From contig URCV01000050.1 of NCBI GenBank assembly GCA_900546445.1, positions 1-11,107 on the forward strand: DNA of 11,107 nucleotides, read 5' to 3'. The notes beneath the pieces are model-generated. The model was not told the DNA's origin, did not search any database, and was given only the letters and a program-made list of their open reading frames with translations. Numbering within the stretch: the stretch's first letter is position 1; every line of letters begins with the position of its first letter. Source of the DNA: an uncultured Bacteroidales bacterium (lineage in GTDB: Bacteria; Bacteroidota; Bacteroidia; Bacteroidales; UBA932). Position numbers and translations under genes: made by a program. Of this stretch, positions 7,301-11,107 are shown piece by piece.

Positions 7301-7729
7301 GGCCATCGCGGCGATGACCTTCACGTCGCCTTCCTGAAAGCGTCGCATCAGATAGGACGTCCCCGTGAAATAGTAGAACTTGTAGGTTTCACCTACGGAA
7401 GAGAGCGTGGAGTGCCTGCCGGTGCCTATGTATTCGTCGTATTGGATAGGGAGTTGTCCGTGCCACGAGGTCAGATGGGAGTTTTCGTAGCGATACAAGA
7501 CGAAATCGCTAGGAATGTCTTTATTTTTAAAAAGGGACTCTTCGGAAGAATCGAGCGCGGAAAGCGCTACTTTTTCCAACTTTTCCAGTCGTTTGTCTAT
7601 GGACTTTTCCAGTTTGACGGCTTCGGCTACTGCGTCGCCTTCATGCTGAGGAAAAGTCATGGAATACAGGAGCATCACCAGTGATGCCACCAATAGAAAG
7701 ATGTTTAGACCTCGCTTATGCAGTTTCAT
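4370..7729 (-). CDS. NtrY-like transmembrane sensor histidine kinase with a large sensor half
   Basis: A 1119-residue inner-membrane sensor kinase. The C-terminal half is classical: a HAMP-like linker (about 835-890), a HisKA domain with phospho-acceptor H910 in VAHEIKNPLTP (N914 fits a phosphatase-capable ExxN), and a HATPase domain with N-box N1023/N1024 (NLLNNAVQA), G1 box DNGPG starting at D1056, F-box TPKFTTKSSG (1071-1080) and G2 GSGLGLS (1080-1086). This resembles NtrY, the usual partner of NtrC-type regulators. The N-terminal 840 residues contain about ten hydrophobic segments (about 8-25, 190-211, 219-236, 246-266, 282-304, 325-345, 366-386, 609-626, 645-669, 813-836). They leave three large non-membrane blocks at about 26-189, 387-608 and 670-812, probably extracytoplasmic sensing domains. 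Its ATG overlaps the rlmH stop by 4 nt (ATGA). The likely partner is the response regulator at 10381-11107. The signal sensed is unknown. Confidence 0.92.
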   Translation of the reverse strand: MKLHKRGLNIFLLVASLVMLLYSMTFPQHEGDAVAEAVKLEKSIDKRLEKLEKVALSALDSSEESLFKNKDIPSDFVLYRYENSHLTSWHGQLPIQYDEYIGTGRHSTLSSVGETYKFYYFTGTSYLMRRFQEGDVKVIAAMAINNNKYLSLDSDYSLRRITSADGVVVKVQGEPSFRIVYDSLPVKSALPAHAAWIAFLLFVAAVLVALYGHPTLGNANATIILLSFFIVAVYRNYSVLHGELTQILSILIVVLELFIISSSLYIARRDLWKQCKKKVWRVTGTIATLILVGAMLWFAYISIYKVLVYTHINLDLAKLWATDYNTIVVYVTLFVLFFSIAELLDLLQPVWLRLFHRRMSLFSSRGILIYSAFVGLFCIGFTSYIGYQREKIMVASWAESISNGRDYGFEAHLRKIERQISRDELISAAGDSEEQLAKAKERIRDRYMSKFKNVYDVDVVVGKSGRSLNIEDGVQIESGSRFKYAPLYDQRSRYIAAFNYYHGEKGFEVVYIVLEPKYPYKHSLSMLLDPRISGDIPSIYSYAMYKGGERQYLRGSFPYPTKLTTGYRDEFNRKGEFSFRKKGYLNFVVPVDKDEFIVISRAFLSPGTKVIFFVFLSLLFCLIMLPFSHKKRRPLLFEKNYFKRHINIMMVASLLITMSLLAIVSVSFVYDRNMSLYNKMMSDKVNSIRFQLQSGLRSITSAGELNSRDVLDLLWRVGDNTGSDIVLYRVDGKTALSTAPELHERHILGYRMREEPYYQLHYENEGYYIYKERVGKRVIYMLYAPIVGANGDVIAYISSPYMENGRDFQLNALMHAFNVIVVFLILLIISSFSVSYFVDKTFMPLSVMSRTMRSGKLEKLENLGYNNDDEIMDIVNSYNRMVDDLRGNAKVLAQAERDKAWSEMARNVAHEIKNPLTPMQLQIQRVQRLKAAGDPVWQEKFDVMAGVLLDHIHVLTETANQFSDFAKLYSEDPVDVALDDMLREEVALYDNRPGVEFEYLGLPDVVVSAPRPQLIRVFVNLLNNAVQACEDREDGRVAVSLRNGSSPDFYEIVIEDNGPGVSEENIDKLFTPKFTTKSSGSGLGLSICRSILERCGASITYSRSFRLGGACFTILYPKS

Positions 7730-8199
7730 TCGTGATGATAGGACTCACCCTTGATTATGGTGCAAGCACGGTAGAGTTGTTCCACAAAAATCGTGCGTAC
7801 CATCTGGTGAGAAAAAGTCATTTTAGATAGTGCCACCTTGCCGTTCGAACGCTCGTAGACTTCTTGAGAAAACCCGTACGCTCCACCTATCACGAACACT
7901 ATATCTCTTGAACTCAGAGCCATACGCTTTTCCAAGAATGCGGCGAACTCCACGGAGCGATATTCCTTTCCACGTTCGTCCAGCAGTATGACCTCGTCCG
8001 AATCCTTTATGTTTTTCAAGATTAGTTTCCCTTCCGTCTGCTTTATCTGTTCGCGTGAAAGAGCGCTGACATTCTTCAGCTCGGGAATCTCCTTCATCTC
8101 GAAGGGCAAGTAATGGCGAAGCCTGGAAGCATATACTTCCAGGCCTTCGCTAACCCACTTGATATCAGTCTTACCGACTGTGAGTAATGTGATTTTCAC
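7726..8199 (-). CDS. rlmH: 23S rRNA (pseudouridine-1915 N3)-methyltransferase RlmH, GTG start
   Basis: RlmH is a SPOUT-class methyltransferase that uses S-adenosylmethionine to methylate pseudouridine 1915 in helix 69 of 23S rRNA on assembled 70S ribosomes. The 157-residue protein matches the family end to end: LLDERGK (72-78), the cofactor-binding IGGAYGFS (104-111), ALSKMTFSHQMVR (123-135) and the C-terminal YHHE. The start is GTG at 8199, supported because MKITLL matches the usual family N-terminus and no in-frame ATG lies upstream. An out-of-frame ATG at 8201-8199 is followed at once by TGA, so the GTG is nested in an ATGTGA string. It begins 5 nt after the efp stop, and its own TGA overlaps the kinase ATG by 4 nt, so it is a coupled middle gene of the efp-rlmH-kinase block. 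Confidence 0.96.
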   Translation of the reverse strand: MKITLLTVGKTDIKWVSEGLEVYASRLRHYLPFEMKEIPELKNVSALSREQIKQTEGKLILKNIKDSDEVILLDERGKEYRSVEFAAFLEKRMALSSRDIVFVIGGAYGFSQEVYERSNGKVALSKMTFSHQMVRTIFVEQLYRACTIIKGESYHHE

Positions 8200-8204
8200 A
8201 TTAA

Positions 8205-8771
8205 TTAGACTCTCTGTCCGTATGAACGGTCAGTTGTGTTCACTGTGATCACGTCTCCCTGGTTGATGAAGAGAGGAACCATAATCTTAGCGCCTGTCTC
8301 GAGCGTAACCTCCTTAAGAGCTGAAGTAGAAGCGGTGTTACCCTTAACTGCAGGCTCTGCATATGTAACCTCAAGTGTTACATAGGTAGGCAATTCACAA
8401 GTAAGACAACGCTCCTCGTCACCTGTTACGAACATCATCTCAACGTGCTGACCTTCTTTCATAAGGTCTGCGTTCTCGACAACCTCCTTAGGGAGTTTGA
8501 TCTGCTCGTAGGTCTCCTCGTGCATAAAATTGAAACCGTCATCTTCTGCATAGAGGAACTGATATGGACGACGCTCTACATCGATGGTCTCGATTTTAGC
8601 ACCTGCAGTAAAGGTGTTCTCGAGAATACGTCCGTTCTCAAGGTTACGAAGCTTGGTCTTTACGAAAGCCGGACCCTTTCCCGGTTTTACGTGCTGGAAC
8701 CAAACGATCATACAAGGTTTTTCATTAAACTTAAGATAAAGTCCGTTCTTGAAATCTGCTGTTGTTGCCAT
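8205..8771 (-). CDS. efp: Translation elongation factor P
   Basis: EF-P binds between the P and E sites and relieves ribosomes stalled on consecutive prolines. The 188-residue length and three-domain layout are typical: a KOW-like domain I (about 1-64), then two OB domains (about 68-130 and 130-188). The functional loop tip is K32 in HVKPGKGPAF, equivalent to E. coli Lys34, which is beta-lysylated there. No modification enzyme is encoded in the window, so whether K32 is modified here is unknown. Codon choice appears more uniform and less GC-rich than in neighbouring genes, as expected for a highly expressed gene, though I judged this by eye. It has the best promoter in the window (8811-8841) and an AT-rich leader of about 34 nt with no obvious structure, which suits Bacteroidetes translation initiation. 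Confidence 0.98.
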   Translation of the reverse strand: MATTADFKNGLYLKFNEKPCMIVWFQHVKPGKGPAFVKTKLRNLENGRILENTFTAGAKIETIDVERRPYQFLYAEDDGFNFMHEETYEQIKLPKEVVENADLMKEGQHVEMMFVTGDEERCLTCELPTYVTLEVTYAEPAVKGNTASTSALKEVTLETGAKIMVPLFINQGDVITVNTTDRSYGQRV

Positions 8772-8810
8772 AAAATATGTTTATTATTAATTATTATTCG
8801 AAAAATCGCA

Positions 8811-8841
8811 CAAATATAGTAATTTACCCTCTGTTTTCAAA
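8811..8841 (-). promoter_or_regulatory. Bacteroidetes consensus promoter of efp
   Basis: On the minus strand, TTTG (8841-8838) is followed by a 19-nt spacer and TATATTTG (8818-8811), a full match to the vegetative promoter of Bacteroidetes (-33 TTTG, -7 TAnnTTTG). The predicted start is near 8804-8806. The element begins 9 nt after the ispH stop codon. It should drive efp, rlmH and probably the sensor kinase. No terminator is visible between ispH and this promoter. Confidence 0.85.
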
Positions 8842-8850
8842 GTGTCTCAC

Positions 8851-9705
8851 CTATAAGCCTGCCACGTAGCTTGCCACCTGCTCGAGAAGCCACCCAGGCG
8901 TGGAAGTGGCTCCGCTTATGCCCACTTTGTCTTCGGGTCTGAACCAATTGGCCTGTATCTCGCTCACCCCTCCGACCTGGTAGGTGCGGAAGTTCACGCT
9001 CTTGCACAGTTCACTCAGCACTTTGCCGTTCGAGCTGGAACGGCCGGACACGAAGACGATAACGTCGTGGGTGCTGGCAAATTCCCTAAGTTGCTCATAG
9101 CGGCTCGCCACTTGCTTGCAGATGGTATCGTGCACCACTAGGTCCGGGATGGAAGCAGACAGGAATTCCCAGATCTGCTTGTATTCTTCGGGGCTTCTGG
9201 TGGTCTGCGCGAAAATCTCGCAGTGGCCGGAGAGTTCCTCCTTGTCCACCAGTTCGCGGGCATCGTTGAAGGTCTCCACTATCTTCACCCTCGAAGGCTC
9301 TACTTGGCCCACAAGACCCTGAACCTCAGGATGTCCCTTCTTTCCGAAGATTATCACGGTGCCTTCGGCCTCGCGTATCTTCTTCTGTATGCCAAGCACC
9401 ACGGTACAGGTGCAGTCGATTATCTGAAAATGCTTTTCCTTCAACAAGTCGTAGATATAGGGAGGTTGTCCGTGCGCACGAATCAATATGGGTTCGTCCC
9501 CGGCATTTTCTATGTCATACAAATCCTCCACGTCCAGAGCCACGAGACCCATAGACGAGAGTCTGTCGATTTCCGACTCGTTATGCACGACCTCTCCTAA
9601 GGAATATAGGTGTGCGTGAGTGGAAAGGAATTTTTCGGCTGTCGAGATGGTGCGGATGACTCCTCCGCAGAAACCGGCATTCTTATCTATTTCTACACTA
9701 ATCAT
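8851..9705 (-). CDS. ispH: 4-hydroxy-3-methylbut-2-enyl diphosphate reductase (IspH/LytB)
   Basis: IspH catalyses the last step of the MEP isoprenoid pathway, reducing HMBPP to IPP and DMAPP with a 4Fe-4S cluster. Cluster ligands are C13 (GFCGG), C100 (in DCTCTVV, aligned with DATCPLV of E. coli) and C196 (HDTICK). Substrate-pocket residues are present: H41 (VVHNE), H78 (RAHG), H125 and E127 (GHPEV), S224-S225-N226 (RSSSNG) and the SGATSTP segment (264-270). C98, two residues before a ligand, is an extra cysteine. Length (284) is normal. ATG 9705 overlaps the end of cmk by 8 nt, so translation is very likely coupled. Adjacency of cmk and ispH recurs in several bacterial phyla. The sequence implies that this organism makes isoprenoids by the MEP route. 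Confidence 0.97.
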   Translation of the reverse strand: MISVEIDKNAGFCGGVIRTISTAEKFLSTHAHLYSLGEVVHNESEIDRLSSMGLVALDVEDLYDIENAGDEPILIRAHGQPPYIYDLLKEKHFQIIDCTCTVVLGIQKKIREAEGTVIIFGKKGHPEVQGLVGQVEPSRVKIVETFNDARELVDKEELSGHCEIFAQTTRSPEEYKQIWEFLSASIPDLVVHDTICKQVASRYEQLREFASTHDVIVFVSGRSSSNGKVLSELCKSVNFRTYQVGGVSEIQANWFRPEDKVGISGATSTPGWLLEQVASYVAGL

Positions 9706-10384
9706 ATATTACAAATCGCCCCCTTATCAATCCTTTGGCCCATTCCAACTCTTCTTTCAACGTCATATCCGAATTGTCCATAAGATAGGAGTCTTCGGCA
9801 CGGCTTAAAGGAGATATCTCTCGGTGTGAGTCTATATAGTCGCGCTCGCGAAGATTCTTCAGCACGTCCTCCATAAGAGGGGATTGGCCCTTGGCGACCA
9901 TCTCGTCATAGCGACGCTGTACGCGTACCGTCTCGCTCGCAGTCATAAAGATCTTTATCTGGGCATTCGGGAATACGGTGGTGCCTATGTCGCGGCCATC
10001 CATTACCACGCGCCCGTCACGTGCGAGGTAGTGCAGTTTCTCGTCTACGAACTCTCTTACGTAGGAAGCGGCAGAAATAGGGCTCACGTGGGAAGATATC
10101 CTCATGCTGCGAATCTCCTCCTCTATGCATCTGCTGTCCATATACAACTTCCCGCCTTCACCGAAATGCAGGTCAAGCCCTTTCAATTCCCCGCTGAAAT
10201 CAGAAAAGTGAACGCCGTCTTCGGCGAAACAACCGTTTTCGAGGGCAAACAGGGTGACTCCCCTGTAAAGGGCGCCAGAATCCAAATAAAGGAATCCCAG
10301 TTCCTTAGCGAGCAATTTCGCGAACGTGCTCTTTCCCGTGGACGAATATCCGTCGACCGCTATTATTATATTCGGCACATTCAT
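9698..10384 (-). CDS. cmk: Cytidylate kinase
   Basis: Cmk phosphorylates CMP and dCMP with ATP, recycling nucleotides from RNA and phospholipid turnover. The 228-residue protein shows the P-loop GYSSTGKS (12-19), the CMP-site motif YLDSGALYRG (33-42), VMDGRDIGTTVFP (127-139) and the lid/NMP-binding RDYIDSHREISPLSRAEDS (181-199). The insert at about 43-100 is the typical bacterial CMP-binding domain, though its sequence is divergent. Length matches the family. Its ATG lies in an ATGA overlap with the response-regulator stop (10384-10381), and its own stop overlaps ispH by 8 nt, so the three genes are probably translated as a coupled chain. No cause to suspect truncation. Confidence 0.97.
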   Translation of the reverse strand: MNVPNIIIAVDGYSSTGKSTFAKLLAKELGFLYLDSGALYRGVTLFALENGCFAEDGVHFSDFSGELKGLDLHFGEGGKLYMDSRCIEEEIRSMRISSHVSPISAASYVREFVDEKLHYLARDGRVVMDGRDIGTTVFPNAQIKIFMTASETVRVQRRYDEMVAKGQSPLMEDVLKNLRERDYIDSHREISPLSRAEDSYLMDNSDMTLKEELEWAKGLIRGRFVIYD

Positions 10385-11107
10385 ACGTAATCCTCTATAT
10401 TTTTTATAGTTATAACCTCATCTCCGAGAATGAGAAGCCTTTCCACCACATTACGCAGCTCTCGGATGTTACCCTTCCAAGAGCGTTCCGTAAGGTACTG
10501 TACCGCCTCCTGGCTGAAAGTCTTTCGAGGAAGCGCGGTCTCGTTACATACCTGCTCCACGAAATAGTCTATCAGCAGTGGAATGTCGGACTTTCTCTCG
10601 TCCAGACTCGGCACCTTTATAACTATCACGCTCAATCTGTGATAGAGGTCTTCCCTGAAGTTTCCCGCTTCTATCTCTTTTCTCAAATCCTTGTTAGTAG
10701 CGGCTATCACCCTGACATCCACCTTGATGTCGACATCGCTACCCACACGGCTCAACTTATTCTCCTGAAGTACTCGAAGCACTTTCGCCTGTGCGGCCAG
10801 CGACATATCGCCTATCTCGTCGAGAAAGAGGGTACCACCGTCGGCCTGTTCGAATTTGCCCTTATGCTGCTTGATGGCCGATGTAAACGAACCCTTTTCG
10901 TGTCCGAAAAGCTCGCTTTCTATGAGCTCCGACGGAATCGCAGCGCAGTTTACCTCTATGTAAGGCGCGGCGCTTCTATCGCTTTCCGCGTGCAAGCTCC
11001 TGGCCACTAATTCCTTTCCTGAGCCGTTAGGGCCTATGATAAGGACCCTTGCAGGAGTGGGAGCCACTTTGGAAATCATCTCCCTTATGTGCATCATAGG
11101 TTCCGAC
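10381..11107 (-). CDS. Sigma-54-dependent response regulator (NtrC class), C-terminal part; AAA+ domain without HTH
   Basis: This is the C-terminal part of a bacterial enhancer-binding-protein-type regulator whose N-terminus lies beyond the right edge. Numbering from the codon at 11097, the AAA+ ATPase has Walker A GPNGSGKE (22-29), the sigma-54-contact loop GSFTSA (69-74, normally GAFTGA), Walker B GGTLFLDEIG (87-96), sensor I AATNKDL (132-138), the arginine-finger region FREDLYHRL (147-155) and sensor II GNIRELRN (209-216). The reading frame continues upstream of 11097 as SEP without a stop, consistent with a missing receiver domain. The protein ends only about 22 residues after sensor II, so there is no room for the usual Fis-type helix-turn-helix. 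The stop overlaps the cmk start (ATGA). The NtrY-like kinase at 4370-7729 is the natural candidate partner. Confidence 0.92.
   Translation of the reverse strand, partial: SEPMMHIREMISKVAPTPARVLIIGPNGSGKELVARSLHAESDRSAAPYIEVNCAAIPSELIESELFGHEKGSFTSAIKQHKGKFEQADGGTLFLDEIGDMSLAAQAKVLRVLQENKLSRVGSDVDIKVDVRVIAATNKDLRKEIEAGNFREDLYHRLSVIVIKVPSLDERKSDIPLLIDYFVEQVCNETALPRKTFSQEAVQYLTERSWKGNIRELRNVVERLLILGDEVITIKNIEDYV

Noticed and set aside
8772..8850. Terminator or regulatory RNA in the ispH-efp gap
   Set aside because: Only trivial 3-bp stems such as GTG-AGA-CAC are seen. The AT-rich repeats near 8780-8800 do not form a good inverted repeat. The gap is explained by the efp promoter and leader.
9406..9414. 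Loss of the second 4Fe-4S cysteine in IspH because DATC reads DCTC
   Set aside because: The ligand position is still cysteine (C100); the change only adds an extra cysteine at 98, so the cluster ligands are complete.
9884..10390. 168-codon plus-strand open frame opposite cmk
   Set aside because: It covers the conserved cmk motifs in antisense and has no family resemblance or start signals.
1..11107. CRISPR array, insertion sequence, tRNA or attachment site
   Set aside because: Coding density is very high. No spaced direct repeats, transposase motifs or tRNA-like cloverleaf were found in the three short gaps (170-231, 4322-4369, 8772-8850), and no gap exceeds 100 nt.

Overview
The window looks like chromosomal DNA of a Bacteroidota bacterium, most likely of the order Bacteroidales. 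Three things point there. The two clearest promoters carry the Bacteroidetes -7 element TATATTTG, and one also has TTTG exactly 19 nt upstream. Ribosome binding sites are weak or absent. The protein sequences, especially Prs, EngB, EF-P and a sigma-54 activator with GSFTSA in its sigma-contact loop, resemble that phylum as I remember it; no search was run. All twelve recognised genes are on the minus strand, so transcription runs from high to low coordinates. I see no RNA genes, insertion sequences, CRISPR array or other sign of recent transfer.

In transcription order there are four blocks. (1) 11107-8851: the end of a sigma-54-dependent response regulator, cmk and ispH, joined by overlapping start/stop codons. 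(2) 8841-4370: a near-perfect Bacteroidetes promoter, then efp, rlmH and a 1119-residue NtrY-like sensor kinase. (3) 4346-232: a second TATATTTG promoter with a very short leader, then engB, prs, a 78-residue cysteine-containing membrane protein, der, hslR and a cysteine-rich DJ-1/PfpI protein, with junctions of 1 nt overlap to 6 nt gap. (4) 250-1: an AT-rich promoter/operator region and the start of a rubrerythrin-type oxidative-stress gene cut by the window edge.

Most of the content is core housekeeping. It covers ribosome assembly and function (EngB, Der, HslR, RlmH, EF-P), nucleotide supply (Prs, Cmk) and isoprenoid synthesis (IspH). Threaded through it is a probable two-component system: the response regulator lies in block 1 and the kinase in block 2. 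The regulator has no C-terminal DNA-binding helix-turn-helix, so it may work without binding a specific enhancer. The left edge holds the most interesting non-coding DNA: a near-match to a PerR box at the predicted start site of the rubrerythrin-like gene, followed by a small GNRA-type hairpin just before its AUG.

I do not see an obvious new defence or mobile system. The points most worth a second look are the HTH-less activator and its split kinase, the kinase's large sensor half, the PerR-like site with the hairpin, and the small cysteine protein between prs and der.
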